Assembly: GCA_964621905.1 (NCBI GenBank)
Contig: CAZUNG010000009.1
Location: forward strand, 45,957-109,956
Reading direction: 5' to 3'
Length of the DNA: 64,000 nt
Source: Ruminococcus_G sp964621905
GTDB lineage: Bacteria; Bacillota; Clostridia; Lachnospirales; Lachnospiraceae
Shown: in pieces, positions 8,926-18,207 of the stretch
Position numbering within the stretch: position 1 is the first letter of the stretch
Layout of the letters: each line of letters starts with the position of its first letter
Program-made: the position numbers and the translations under genes
Notes under the pieces: generated by a model
The model's input: the letters and a program-made list of their open reading frames with translations, nothing else
Databases searched by the model: none
Told to the model about the DNA's origin: nothing

Positions 8926-10491
8926 TCAACGTCCGGGCCAAAATGCCTGGAGTGACTGGACAAACAGTGCCCCCTGGAAATAAGAATTCCACAGAATATC
9001 ACTGTGCTTGTCTACCAGTCTTCTGGCGATCGCCAGACCATTTCCGCGTCCCAGTCCCTTGCTGGTAACTCCCGCATGAACCCCCCGCTCAAGTGTCGCT
9101 TCCCGCACTGTGTTCTTTATTAAAATCTGCATGGTTCCTTCCTGTTCCCGCAGATCGAGTTCCACATAACCTTCCTCCATCTGCTGAACTTCCTCCAGTG
9201 CGTTGTCCAAAAAAATCCCCAGAATCCGCACAATATCCGATACATCCACACAGTGCGGAAAATACGAATGGTCCAGCATCGTCACAATGCGGATGTCTTC
9301 TCCTGCGGACATGCCCTGCAGCAGCTTGTAGTGTAAAAATGCCTCCAGTGTCTCATTCTGCAGCAGCTGCAGCTGTACATACATATCATTCTTTTGTATT
9401 TCAGACTGCGCAAACGGCGCAATCTGAGCGTAATAATATTCCTGCAGCGCAGTATCTTTGTTCCTTCTTACAAGCTCACCCATTGTCAGAAAGATATTTT
9501 TCATATCGTGCTTGATTGCTCTGATCTCCTGCATGTTTTCATTTATTTTCCGATGGTACAGCTGCAGATGTTCCTGCACTTTTTCCTGATATTCCAGATG
9601 CTCTTTCAGATGTACTGTCTTTAACAGCATTTTCAGATAGAACAGCTGCATCCCCAGAAATGCAATGATAAAAATGGCAGCTGTGCCCATCCGAAACGAC
9701 ATCAGTTCCGTATCATAAAACATTCCCCCGATATCAAGTAAAAACAAGACGACAAACAGCATGACGGGAACAGCCAGCAGATACGCCCCGATCTCTTCGT
9801 ATTTTTCACTCATCTCCTGCGCTTTCGCGAAGTAATAATGGAGTCCTCTTTTCAGTAAAAACATCAGCAGCGCAAATATCAGCAGAAAACAAAGTGTAAC
9901 AAAAAGCAGAGATAAAAATTTCTGCATCCGGTCAAACTCATACCGCCTGGCTATGTCATAATAAATCTGCATAGACTTCCCTTCAAACAGTGTCTGATAG
10001 ACACAGTAACAGATGGTTGCGGAAAATAAGGTCAGAAGACAGGGCATCGCCTGCTGTTTTGCCGAATGGTATCTGCGCTGTACAATGGCAAGCAGCAGGA
10101 TCCAGCCCACGATCAGCAGCATGCTTCTGCAGTACAGTGCACGATAACTGTATTGCTGCAGCAAAAACAGTACGGTGCCAAGCAGCAGGTAATCACTTAG
10201 AAAAAGCTTTAGGTAGCCGACTGCCCATACTGAGAGCACCGTCGCTAAAATGAGCAGAAATACAACCGCTTCCCAGCTCTTGATCCAGCTGATCGACCGC
10301 AGAAAATATCCGGGATAAAGAAAAAGCAGAATTCCCAGGGATGCCAGAAATCCCGCGGCCAGCTCCAGCCTCGGCCTGTTTATTCTGGTCCAGATTCCGT
10401 ACCATAGCAGCGCTGCAGCCAAAATCAGTCCATCCACAAAAAACAGTTTGATAATCTGCCACACAAACAGCCATCCATTTATGAAAGCCAC
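8926..10491 (-). CDS. AgrC-like GHKL-type sensor histidine kinase
   Basis: 521 residues. The first 300 are mostly hydrophobic and form about six or more membrane segments; then a cytoplasmic kinase with HDMKN (phospho-accepting histidine of the HPK10 group), an N-box LDNALEE, and a glycine-rich ATP lid GLGRGNGLAIARR. This is the architecture of AgrC and related kinases of peptide-responsive systems. The GTG start overlaps the end of the response regulator gene by 13 bases, so the two are translationally coupled. No AgrB or AgrD gene is nearby, so the input signal is unknown. Confidence 0.88.
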   Translation of the reverse strand: MAFINGWLFVWQIIKLFFVDGLILAAALLWYGIWTRINRPRLELAAGFLASLGILLFLYPGYFLRSISWIKSWEAVVFLLILATVLSVWAVGYLKLFLSDYLLLGTVLFLLQQYSYRALYCRSMLLIVGWILLLAIVQRRYHSAKQQAMPCLLTLFSATICYCVYQTLFEGKSMQIYYDIARRYEFDRMQKFLSLLFVTLCFLLIFALLMFLLKRGLHYYFAKAQEMSEKYEEIGAYLLAVPVMLFVVLFLLDIGGMFYDTELMSFRMGTAAIFIIAFLGMQLFYLKMLLKTVHLKEHLEYQEKVQEHLQLYHRKINENMQEIRAIKHDMKNIFLTMGELVRRNKDTALQEYYYAQIAPFAQSEIQKNDMYVQLQLLQNETLEAFLHYKLLQGMSAGEDIRIVTMLDHSYFPHCVDVSDIVRILGIFLDNALEEVQQMEEGYVELDLREQEGTMQILIKNTVREATLERGVHAGVTSKGLGRGNGLAIARRLVDKHSDILWNSYFQGALFVQSLQAFWPGR

Positions 10492-11225
10492 CGTTTCACC
10501 TCACTTCTCATCCGGACAGAACACGGAATAAGTTCCCCGTTTGCAAGCTTCAGCATCCCCTGCTGCAGCCCTACCATATACCGCCTGCTGGCGACAATGG
10601 AGCGGTGAACCTTCAGAAAATCCTCTCCCAGCATCTCCCGTACATGCTCTATGGTATCCCTCACCGTCACAGCGGAACCATCCATCGTATGGTATGTTAC
10701 CCCATGGGATACGGTTTTCTCTGATTCCACATACAGGATTCTGCTTTTTCTGAGAGCCACCGTCTCATCGATCCCGATCGTCAGCACCAGCATATCCTTA
10801 TCCTCCGGTTTTTCAGTCTCCTCCCAAAGAGAAGATGCCATTCTGATATAGCGGCCAAAACCTTCTTTCAGGTTTCTCATATCCGTTGTTTTTTCCAGAA
10901 AGCCGAAAGGCTCCACCCCGCTTTGCAGTACCTGCATGGCCATCTCCTGATGATTGGTGACAAACACGACCTTGGATGCGGGGCTTAATTCCCGGATCTT
11001 TCGTGCGACATCGATTCCATTTAATCTTCCGGTTCCAAAATCCAGATCCAGAAACACCAGATATTCCCCCGGATTCTTCTGTATATAGCGAAAAAGTTCC
11101 GAACTCTCCTCTGCCACACAGACCGTCCGGGCATCCAGTTTTTTCTCCGTTATCTCCTCTTCCATCTGCTGTCTGGCCAGCTTCAGGATAAAGGGATCAT
11201 CGTCGCATAACATTACCTGTACCAT
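10479..11225 (-). CDS. LytTR-type response regulator (AgrA-like)
   Basis: 248 residues. A receiver domain (1-125) has the acidic pair CDDD, the phospho-acceptor in VFLDLDFG, and a conserved lysine in FLEK. The C-terminal LytTR DNA-binding domain (about 145-245) has ILYVES, HTMDGS and FLKVHRSIVAS. It should be phosphorylated by the kinase encoded just downstream. The ATG at 11225 has GAGGAG 5 bases upstream; a longer frame to 11297 is not supported. Confidence 0.9.
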   Translation of the reverse strand: MVQVMLCDDDPFILKLARQQMEEEITEKKLDARTVCVAEESSELFRYIQKNPGEYLVFLDLDFGTGRLNGIDVARKIRELSPASKVVFVTNHQEMAMQVLQSGVEPFGFLEKTTDMRNLKEGFGRYIRMASSLWEETEKPEDKDMLVLTIGIDETVALRKSRILYVESEKTVSHGVTYHTMDGSAVTVRDTIEHVREMLGEDFLKVHRSIVASRRYMVGLQQGMLKLANGELIPCSVRMRSEVKRWLS

Positions 11226-11255
11226 AAAGTCTCCTCTTGCAAGCTTGTTTTTTCC

Positions 11256-11284
11256 AGTGTACCACATCTTGACATACAAAACAA
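11256..11284 (-). promoter_or_regulatory. Promoter of the two-component operon
   Basis: On the minus strand TTGTTT (plus 11279-11284), 17 bases, TACACT (plus 11256-11261). It overlaps the divergent promoter at 11269-11298, so the two transcripts may compete. Confidence 0.4.
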
Positions 11285-11298
11285 AATAAGAGTACAAT
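11269..11298 (+). promoter_or_regulatory. Sigma-A promoter of the DUF4317 gene
   Basis: TTGACA (11269-11274), an 18-base spacer and TACAAT (11293-11298) lie 43 bases before the DUF4317 start codon. Confidence 0.65.
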
Positions 11299-11340
11299 GA
11301 AGTTCCGTAATACTACGAATCATGGAGGTTATCACTGCTT

Positions 11341-12528
11341 ATGAACAAAAAAGAAACTCTGGAAATCCGAAAACAGTTCACTCCTGAAAACTGTACCATC
11401 TCCCGTATCTGCGGATGTTACGTCGATGGTGAAAAAAATATAAAACTGGAAGTAAAAGAAGCCTTTGGTTCCATCCAGGAAGAAGAGGCTTTTAAATATT
11501 TTGATATTTTCAGACATACTTTATCCGGAAGTATTGGAAAAAATCTGTTGAATATGGAATTCCCCATGGCGCAGGAGATGCCTGACGGCACTCAATCTTT
11601 TCTCATGAAACTCAAAAGCAGCCGCCTGGAAGATGATATGCTGGTGGAGGAATTCTATCAGAAAGTCATTGAGCATTATGCATACGGCACAAATTATTAT
11701 ATTATTCTGATCCACGCCGCCTACGATATCCCCGGAAAATCCTCAGACAATCTGGAAATGTTCGATTCCTCCGACAATGTCTATGAATATCTGCTGTGCA
11801 GTATCTGTCCGGTGAATCTCTCAAAAGCCGGATTGTGCTACAATACAGAAAAAAACAGTATTGAAGACCGGATCCGGGACTGGATCGTGGCAGCTCCCAT
11901 CAGCGGATTTTTATTTCCTGCATTCAATGACCGCAATATGGACATCCACAGTATTCTATATTATTCCAAAAATCCAGAGGAACTGCAGCAGGATTTTGTC
12001 GATCATGTGCTTGGGTGTACCCTGCCGCTGTCTGCCTCGGGGCAAAAAGAAACTTTCCAGAATATGATCGCCGATGCTCTGGGGGACGACTGCCATTATG
12101 AGGTGGTAAAAAATCTTCATGAAAACCTGCATGAGATGGCTGAAGTCAACAAAGACAATCCGGAACCCGTGACTTTGTCAAAACACGATGTCCGATGTGT
12201 TCTGGAGGACAGCGGTGTCCCGGATGAGAAAATCCAGTTTTTTGAGAAAGAGTTTGAAGAAGTGGTAAAACCAGACACCCCGATCCTGGTATCCAATATT
12301 GCCGAAACCCGGAAATTCAGTATTGAAACTCCCGACGTCATCATCAAGGTTAATCCGGAGCGGATGGACCTGGTGGAAACGCGCGTCATTGACGGCCGTG
12401 CCTGTCTCGTCATCCCTGTGGATGATTACCTGGAGGTCAACGGAATGCCGGTGAGTGTCGAGGCACCTGCCGGCGGAATAACTTCTGCGTCATCGGCCGA
12501 AGAGGCAGCCGCATCCCTTTCAGAGTAA
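11341..12528 (+). CDS. DUF4317 family protein of unknown function
   Basis: 395 residues, matching the DUF4317 family common in Clostridia; the opening MNKKETLEIRKQF and ISRICGCYVDGEK are typical. No signal peptide, membrane segment or known catalytic motif is seen, and the C-terminal tail is alanine/serine-rich. The function is unknown. It is monocistronic, with its own promoter and a strong terminator that separates it from the nitrogenase-like operon. GGAGG lies 12 bases before the ATG, a longer gap than usual. Confidence 0.85.
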   Translation: MNKKETLEIRKQFTPENCTISRICGCYVDGEKNIKLEVKEAFGSIQEEEAFKYFDIFRHTLSGSIGKNLLNMEFPMAQEMPDGTQSFLMKLKSSRLEDDMLVEEFYQKVIEHYAYGTNYYIILIHAAYDIPGKSSDNLEMFDSSDNVYEYLLCSICPVNLSKAGLCYNTEKNSIEDRIRDWIVAAPISGFLFPAFNDRNMDIHSILYYSKNPEELQQDFVDHVLGCTLPLSASGQKETFQNMIADALGDDCHYEVVKNLHENLHEMAEVNKDNPEPVTLSKHDVRCVLEDSGVPDEKIQFFEKEFEEVVKPDTPILVSNIAETRKFSIETPDVIIKVNPERMDLVETRVIDGRACLVIPVDDYLEVNGMPVSVEAPAGGITSASSAEEAAASLSE

Positions 12529-12535
12529 AAAGAAA

Positions 12536-12577
12536 TCCTGCAGACGGTTTGGAACGACTGTCTGCAGGACTTTTTGT
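12536..12577 (+). terminator. Intrinsic terminator of the DUF4317 gene
   Basis: TCCTGCAGAC (12536-12545) pairs perfectly with GTCTGCAGGA (12560-12569), followed by C and TTTTTG. Confidence 0.9.
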
Positions 12578-12670
12578 TTCTGCCTGTGCATCATCACCCA
12601 TTGTATATCTTAATATTGTTATAATATTCTATCCACTCCGCCTAAATATCTGACAATCCCAATTATTCAC

Positions 12671-12699
12671 TTGCTATCCCGTCTCTGTTTCATTATAAT
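12671..12699 (+). promoter_or_regulatory. Sigma-A promoter of the nitrogenase-like operon
   Basis: TTGCTA (12671-12676), 17-base spacer, TATAAT (12694-12699). AAGGAGG follows at about 12720, well placed for the ATG at 12738. A second TATAAT further upstream (near 12617) has no clear -35. Confidence 0.65.
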
Positions 12700-12737
12700 T
12701 AACTTCAATATCAGACACTAAGGAGGAAACTTTATAT

Positions 12738-14936
12738 ATGAAACAGATTGCAGTTTACGGAAAAGGAGGAATTGGAAAATCGACGCTCAGCGCCAATCTT
12801 TCCGCAGCACTCTCTCTGCTTGGCAAACGTGTGCTGCAGATCGGATGTGATCCCAAGCATGACTCCACGCGTCTGCTCATGCACGGTCATGAAATCACAA
12901 CCGTTCTGGACTATATCCGTGTCACCGGGCCTGCTGATTACCGTATTGAAGAGGTGTTATACCATGGTTTTCACAACATCGGCTGCGTGGAGGCAGGCGG
13001 CCCGAAACCGGGAGTCGGTTGTGCGGGGCGCGGCATCATCACAGCCTTTGAGCTTCTGGACCAGTTCCATATCCGTGAAGCGTATGATATTGTCCTGTAT
13101 GATGTTCTGGGCGACGTGGTCTGCGGCGGCTTCGCCGTACCGATCCGCAGAGAATACGCAGATACCATTTTTCTTGTAACATCGGGCGAGTATATGTCTC
13201 TCTATGCAGCCAACAACATCCTCCGCGGAATCAAGAACTATGATGACGATCAATGCCGGGTCGCCGGCATATTATACAACCGCCGGAACGTGCAGGATGA
13301 GGATGCCCGTATTGAAGCCTTTGCAAAAGCTGTCCGCCTCCCCATCTGCGCACATATCCCGCGCACGGATACCTTTGCACTGGCAGAGCGCGCCAACTGC
13401 ACCGTGATGGAATATAACGATCCTGAACTAACCGGAATTTTTGACGGTCTTGCACAGTCTGTCATTGGCGGTGCTCCTCTGCATGCGGCAAATCCGCTGA
13501 CTGATGAGGAGCTGGAACAGGTGGTGCTCGGCGCTGTACGGCCTCACGCCAGCGGTCTGGCCACCTCTGGCTGTGACGTTGTGCAGGAAAGCCATCCAGA
13601 CATCGTCATGCCGGATCTCTCCAGTCAGAACCGTTATCTGTCCAAAAACATGGTACGCGACGAACCTCTGCATGGCTGTGCATTCAACGGCGCACTGTCC
13701 ATGAGTATACATATCCGTGATGCAGTGGTACTGGGGCATTCACCGAAAAGCTGTCTCTTTTTATCCTACCAGAGCATCACATCATCGGGCAGACGCCCTC
13801 TGTATGAGCGCGGCTCATTGCTTCCTGTTCCCATCGCTCCCAACCTGGAATCCAGTGAGATGAGCGAGTCCGAGATGATCTTTGGCGGTATGGAGAAACT
13901 GACAGACACTGTAAAAAAAATCAAGAGACGCCGCCCCCCCGCCATCATCGTCGTCAGTTCCTGCCCTGCCGGGATCATCGGTGATGACATTGACCGGGTA
14001 ACGTCTCTGGCTGATGACAAAACTTCCATCGTGACCATCAAGGCTGACGGCAATCTATCCGGTGACTACCTGCAGGGAATGCTTCTGGCCTACACGCAGC
14101 TGGCCGGTCAGATGATTAAAAGAAAAGTCCCTGTGATTCCGAACACAGTTAATATTGTATTCGAAAAGGTGGTCGCTAAAAATACAGAGTCTAACTTTCA
14201 GATTATCCGGGGTTTTCTGCAGCGGATGGGCATCCGTGTAAACTGCCGTTTTCTTTGCAATACCACCTGTGAACAACTGGAAAATTTCGTCTCTGCCCCT
14301 TTAAATCTTCTGGCCTACAAAGATTATACCGGAAATATGCTCAAAGATTTCTTTACGGAAAATTATCAGTCCCTCTTCTTTGACGATCCCTTCCCCGTCG
14401 GGTTCGATCAGACTTGCCGCTGGCTTTTGAAGCTCGGTGAGTTCTTTGGCCGGTCTGAAACCGCACAGGAGCTGATCGACGAACACCGCCGGCTCTATAA
14501 AGAACGCATCCATGCGGTAAGACCGGTGCTTGAAGGCAAGCGACTGATGATCATCACCTACAACCACAATCTGGACTGGATCCTGAAGGCGGCATTGGAG
14601 GCCGGCATCGTCATCGTCAAGCTGGGAATCCTCAACTTTTCACAGGACGAAGGTTTTACCTCTGCCCTTCAGATGGATCTGCCGCTTGAACTTGACTATG
14701 ACCGCGCCATGCGGATACCTGATATTCAAAAATACCAGCCGGACATTGTCCTCAGCAACTACGATTCCTCAACGGTATCACAGGCGCTGCTGTCAGATAC
14801 GATTCCGATGTGTCCCGATGTCGGATTTTTCTCCGGGCTGCTGATGGTGGAACGCTGGGCCAAACTGATTGATATGAATCTGGAAGGAGACTGGAAACAT
14901 GATGAACCCTTATTTAACCAATATTTCCCCCGATAG
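12738..14936 (+). CDS. Nitrogenase-like fusion: NifH-type Fe-protein joined to NifD-type subunit
   Basis: 732 residues. The N-terminal 270 are a complete NifH/BchL-type reductase: P-loop GKGGIGKST (8-16), CDPKHDST (37-44), and both [4Fe-4S] cysteines, C95 in PGVGCAGRG and C129 in VVCGGF. The rest is a NifD-like subunit with the three cluster cysteines of that side: C314 (HGCAF), C339 (KSCLF) and C409 (SSCPAGIIGDD). The residues that hold the nitrogenase cofactor are absent: the Cys275 region reads LNLLAYKDY and no His442 equivalent is found. It therefore fits the group of nitrogenase-like enzymes that reduce other substrates, such as DPOR, CfbCD and methylthio-alkane reductase, not dinitrogen fixation. 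The substrate is unknown. The fusion of the two subunits is unusual. Confidence 0.85.
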   Translation: MKQIAVYGKGGIGKSTLSANLSAALSLLGKRVLQIGCDPKHDSTRLLMHGHEITTVLDYIRVTGPADYRIEEVLYHGFHNIGCVEAGGPKPGVGCAGRGIITAFELLDQFHIREAYDIVLYDVLGDVVCGGFAVPIRREYADTIFLVTSGEYMSLYAANNILRGIKNYDDDQCRVAGILYNRRNVQDEDARIEAFAKAVRLPICAHIPRTDTFALAERANCTVMEYNDPELTGIFDGLAQSVIGGAPLHAANPLTDEELEQVVLGAVRPHASGLATSGCDVVQESHPDIVMPDLSSQNRYLSKNMVRDEPLHGCAFNGALSMSIHIRDAVVLGHSPKSCLFLSYQSITSSGRRPLYERGSLLPVPIAPNLESSEMSESEMIFGGMEKLTDTVKKIKRRRPPAIIVVSSCPAGIIGDDIDRVTSLADDKTSIVTIKADGNLSGDYLQGMLLAYTQLAGQMIKRKVPVIPNTVNIVFEKVVAKNTESNFQIIRGFLQRMGIRVNCRFLCNTTCEQLENFVSAPLNLLAYKDYTGNMLKDFFTENYQSLFFDDPFPVGFDQTCRWLLKLGEFFGRSETAQELIDEHRRLYKERIHAVRPVLEGKRLMIITYNHNLDWILKAALEAGIVIVKLGILNFSQDEGFTSALQMDLPLELDYDRAMRIPDIQKYQPDIVLSNYDSSTVSQALLSDTIPMCPDVGFFSGLLMVERWAKLIDMNLEGDWKHDEPLFNQYFPR

Positions 14937-16203
14937 TTTTTCCGGGATTTTGTTCGCCATGGAAGGCGTTGAAAATGTGCTGACGCTCCTGAATGGTCCT
15001 TCCGGCTGCAAGTTCTACCACAGTGCGACTTCGGACAGCCAGGCACTCCGCCAGAAAGAATTTGACCCGCTGAATTATCCGGAGGAATGGTATTTCGGTC
15101 AGCCTCGGATCCCCTGTACGTTTTTAGACCGCAGAGATTATGTCTATGGAAGCAAAGAAAAGCTGCTGGACGGCATCGCTTTTTTTAAGGAGCGGGTTTC
15201 TTTTGACCTGTTATGCGTTGTGAATTCTCCGGGAGCCGCCTTGATTGGCGATGACCTCGCCGGAATCCTTTCTCTGGCGCTTGATGATATCCCTTATATC
15301 ACAGTGGAGACTCCGGGATTCTCCAGCAACGTCTGCAGAGGCTATGAAACCGGAGTCCTGTCTCTGCTGAGACAGCTGGAGGCAAAAAGATTGACGGTCC
15401 CGGCTGAACCGCTGACCGTCAATCTGCTGGGCATCTCCATCTATCACAATTACCATGAAGGGGACCTGAAGGAACTGAAACGCCTGTTTGCTCTCTGCGG
15501 CATCGGTGTCCACTGCTGCGTGTGTGCAGGATGTTCCCTCACAGAACTGCTGTCACTGCCGCAGGCCTCACTTAATGTAGTCGTCCGGCCTGAATACGGT
15601 CTGGAAACCGCCCGATATTTAGCAGAGACATGCGGTACCCCCTATTATGTCTGTGATGGCCCTCCCGTCGGTTTTGCCGCTACAGAAAAGATGATGACAG
15701 ATATCTGCCGCATCCTGGGCGCCGATCCGACTGCTGTCATCACGGAAAGCGAACGTGCCAGAGGGCGTGCCTATGTTCATTTATCGCGCCTTAATTCTCT
15801 GACTGGTCTGCCGCGCGGGGTGGCTTTTTCTGTGGAAGGCACCTGGTCAGAGGCTTACGCTTACGGCAGTTTTCTGATCCACTATCTGGGCATGGCTCCC
15901 GTCTGCTTTTCCATCACCAGTCCGGACAGCGACTGCAGGCAGTCCTTGCTGCTGAGTCTGGCAGAGCAATATAAATGCCCCCAGACTCTGGAGGCAGATA
16001 TCCTGGAAACACCCGGTGAGATTGTCCTCGCAAACGGATGCACCATCGCAAAACTGAAACTTACTCATCACATTTTCTCCGGGATTGAAAACGCACTTCC
16101 CGGCATGGGCTATATCAATGTCACACCCAAGACTCATCTCGGCATCAATGGAGCTTTATTCCTTCTGGAGCAGGTGTTAAATGGTCTTACCTACTCTTAT
16201 TGA
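14899..16203 (+). CDS. Nitrogenase-like NifK-type subunit
   Basis: 434 residues, weakly similar to NifK/NifE/BchB-type component 1 subunits. GPSGCKFYH gives one candidate cluster cysteine (C37). The other two expected cysteines are missing: the N-terminal one has no counterpart, and the one before the IGDDL motif is replaced in VNSPGAALIGDDL. One cysteine here and three in the fused partner would make a single [4Fe-4S] cluster at the subunit boundary, as in chlorophyllide-type reductases, instead of a P-cluster. It overlaps the upstream gene by 38 bases and has GGAAGGAGA upstream, so the two are co-translated. Its stop codon overlaps the convergent amidase gene. Confidence 0.8.
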   Translation: MMNPYLTNISPDSFSGILFAMEGVENVLTLLNGPSGCKFYHSATSDSQALRQKEFDPLNYPEEWYFGQPRIPCTFLDRRDYVYGSKEKLLDGIAFFKERVSFDLLCVVNSPGAALIGDDLAGILSLALDDIPYITVETPGFSSNVCRGYETGVLSLLRQLEAKRLTVPAEPLTVNLLGISIYHNYHEGDLKELKRLFALCGIGVHCCVCAGCSLTELLSLPQASLNVVVRPEYGLETARYLAETCGTPYYVCDGPPVGFAATEKMMTDICRILGADPTAVITESERARGRAYVHLSRLNSLTGLPRGVAFSVEGTWSEAYAYGSFLIHYLGMAPVCFSITSPDSDCRQSLLLSLAEQYKCPQTLEADILETPGEIVLANGCTIAKLKLTHHIFSGIENALPGMGYINVTPKTHLGINGALFLLEQVLNGLTYSY

Positions 16204-17075
16204 CTGATTTTATCATAACAGTGCGGTCGGCGGTCGCGGTAGAGTCCCCACTCCAGCCGGCAGTCCGCCGCCTGTTTCAGGTCAATCTGCGACAGCAGGA
16301 TTTCTTCCTGATCTCTGGATGCCTGTGCAGTGACCTCCCCCATTTCATCCGTAATAAATGAAGATCCATAAAACAGCAGTGCTGAATGCTGACCTCCGTT
16401 TTCCTCATCGGGCATCACCTCTTCCAGTCCAATCCGGTTTGCCGCAATCACCGGCACGATGTTTGCGGCCGCATGCCCCTGCATGGTCCGCCGCCAATGG
16501 GGCATACTGTCACACTCCAGGATTGGCTCACTGCCGATCGCTGTCGGATACAGCAAAAGCTCCGCTCCCATCAGGGCCATGCATCTGGCAGTCTCGGGAA
16601 ACCACTGGTCCCAGCAGATCCCCACACCGATCTTGCAAAATCTTGTCTCCCAAACTTGAAATCCTGTGTTTCCAGGCGAAAAATAGAACTTTTCCTGATA
16701 ATAATGATCATCCGGAATATGCGTCTTGCGGTAGACCCCCAGCACACTGCCGTCGGCATCGATCACAGCGACTGAATTATACAGGCAGTTTCCGTCCTGC
16801 TCATAAAAACTGACCGGAATTACCACCCCCAGTTCCCGGGCTACTTTCTGAAAATGAAGGACGGCATCATTCTCCATCACCGGTTTCGCAAACTGGTAAT
16901 AACGGTAACGCCGTTCCTGGCAGAAATACTGGCGTTCAAAAAGTTCCGGCAGCAAAATGATATTAGCCCCCTGTCCGGCAGCTTCCCGCACCATACTATC
17001 CGCTTTTTCAAGATTTTCCTTTACCTCCCGGCTGCAGCGCATCTGTATGGCAGCCGCTGTCACTTTTCCTGTCAT
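16197..17075 (-). CDS. aguB: N-carbamoylputrescine amidase
   Basis: 292 residues of the carbon-nitrogen hydrolase (nitrilase) superfamily. The catalytic triad is visible: Glu in LPELFE, Lys in YRKTHIPDD, Cys in GICWDQWFPE. It should convert N-carbamoylputrescine to putrescine, carbon dioxide and ammonia. It is the last gene of the polyamine operon; its ATG overlaps the aguA stop as ATGA. Its own stop overlaps the convergent nitrogenase-like gene by 7 bases and no terminator lies between them. Confidence 0.93.
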   Translation of the reverse strand: MTGKVTAAAIQMRCSREVKENLEKADSMVREAAGQGANIILLPELFERQYFCQERRYRYYQFAKPVMENDAVLHFQKVARELGVVIPVSFYEQDGNCLYNSVAVIDADGSVLGVYRKTHIPDDHYYQEKFYFSPGNTGFQVWETRFCKIGVGICWDQWFPETARCMALMGAELLLYPTAIGSEPILECDSMPHWRRTMQGHAAANIVPVIAANRIGLEEVMPDEENGGQHSALLFYGSSFITDEMGEVTAQASRDQEEILLSQIDLKQAADCRLEWGLYRDRRPHCYDKISQ

Positions 17076-18193
17076 AGCTTTTCACAATCCTTTCTCCCCG
17101 CTGGAATCTGCTGTGTGATGCAGTGAATGTTGCCGCCGCCTAAAAGGATATCCCTGGCGTACACCGGTTCCACTTTCCGTTCCGGAAACAGCTGCCCCAG
17201 AATATCGACTGCCGTCTGATCGTGTTCATCGCCAAACTGAGGAACTACGATACTGTCATTGGCAATATAAAAGTTTACATAACTGGCAGCCAGCCGTTCA
17301 CCTTCCCGACGCTTTTCTTCCCCTTCCTCGTATACGTATCCCGGCAAGTCTTCCGCCGTCACGCAGACCGGAACTCTGGGAATTGGCAGACGATGTACCA
17401 GAAACGGCCGGCCTTTTGCATCCGTCTCCCGCTCCAGCACAGAAAGACTGCTTCTGGAATATGCATACTGAGGATCTTGCTCATCGTCCGTCCAGGCCAG
17501 TACCACCTCACCCGGACGCACAAACGCACAGACATTATCCACATGCTCATTCGTCTCATCCTGCCAGATGCCATGCGGCAGCCAGATGATTTTCTCGGCT
17601 CCGATCCATATCTTTAACTGCTCCTCAATCTCCTGTCTGGTAAGATCCGGATTACGTCCTCTGCTCAGCAGACACGCCTCCGTCACCAGCACCGTCCCTT
17701 CCCCGTCACTGTGAATGGAACCGCCTTCCAGCACAAACGGATGAGCGTCATAACAGCCGATCCCAAGTTTCCGGCAGAAAGAGGAGGCCACCTGGTCATC
17801 CCGCTCCCAGCGGGCATAGAGACCGTCCACTTCACCTCCCCAGGCGTTAAATTTCCAGTCGACACCACGCAGCTTTCCTGTATCGTTGATCACAAAAGTA
17901 GGCCCCGTATCCCTTGCCCATGCATCATCCGTCTCGATCTCCATGATCTGTACCTGATCCGGCAGCATACTGCGCGCCTGATCGATATGCGCTCTGTCTG
18001 CCAGCATATAGACAATTTCACTGCGCGCGATGATCTTTGCCACGCGGGCAAAAACTTCTTGTGCTCCTCTGGCTTCATAGGGCCAGGAACCAGGGCGCAC
18101 CGGCCATACCATCATACAGCCCTGATGGTATTCAAATTCCCCCGGCATTCTGAATCCGTCTGCGCGGGGCGTCTTCCTGTCTTTACAACCCAC
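17072..18193 (-). CDS. aguA: Agmatine deiminase
   Basis: 373 residues, the normal size. Guanidino-deiminase signatures are DDAWARDTGP, EGGSIHSDGEGT, EHVDN and the C-terminal LGGGNIHCI with the catalytic cysteine. It hydrolyses agmatine to N-carbamoylputrescine and ammonia, feeding the amidase encoded next. The start is GTG with AAGGAG 8 bases upstream. It follows the decarboxylase gene by 14 bases. Confidence 0.95.
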   Translation of the reverse strand: MGCKDRKTPRADGFRMPGEFEYHQGCMMVWPVRPGSWPYEARGAQEVFARVAKIIARSEIVYMLADRAHIDQARSMLPDQVQIMEIETDDAWARDTGPTFVINDTGKLRGVDWKFNAWGGEVDGLYARWERDDQVASSFCRKLGIGCYDAHPFVLEGGSIHSDGEGTVLVTEACLLSRGRNPDLTRQEIEEQLKIWIGAEKIIWLPHGIWQDETNEHVDNVCAFVRPGEVVLAWTDDEQDPQYAYSRSSLSVLERETDAKGRPFLVHRLPIPRVPVCVTAEDLPGYVYEEGEEKRREGERLAASYVNFYIANDSIVVPQFGDEHDQTAVDILGQLFPERKVEPVYARDILLGGGNIHCITQQIPAGRKDCEKL

Positions 18194-18207
18194 TGGTATA
18201 CTCCTTT

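Noticed and set aside
12738..16203. True nitrogenase or nitrogen fixation
   Set aside because: The cofactor-binding cysteine and histidine are missing, the K-like subunit lacks two of three cluster cysteines, and no nifB, nifE or nifN is nearby.
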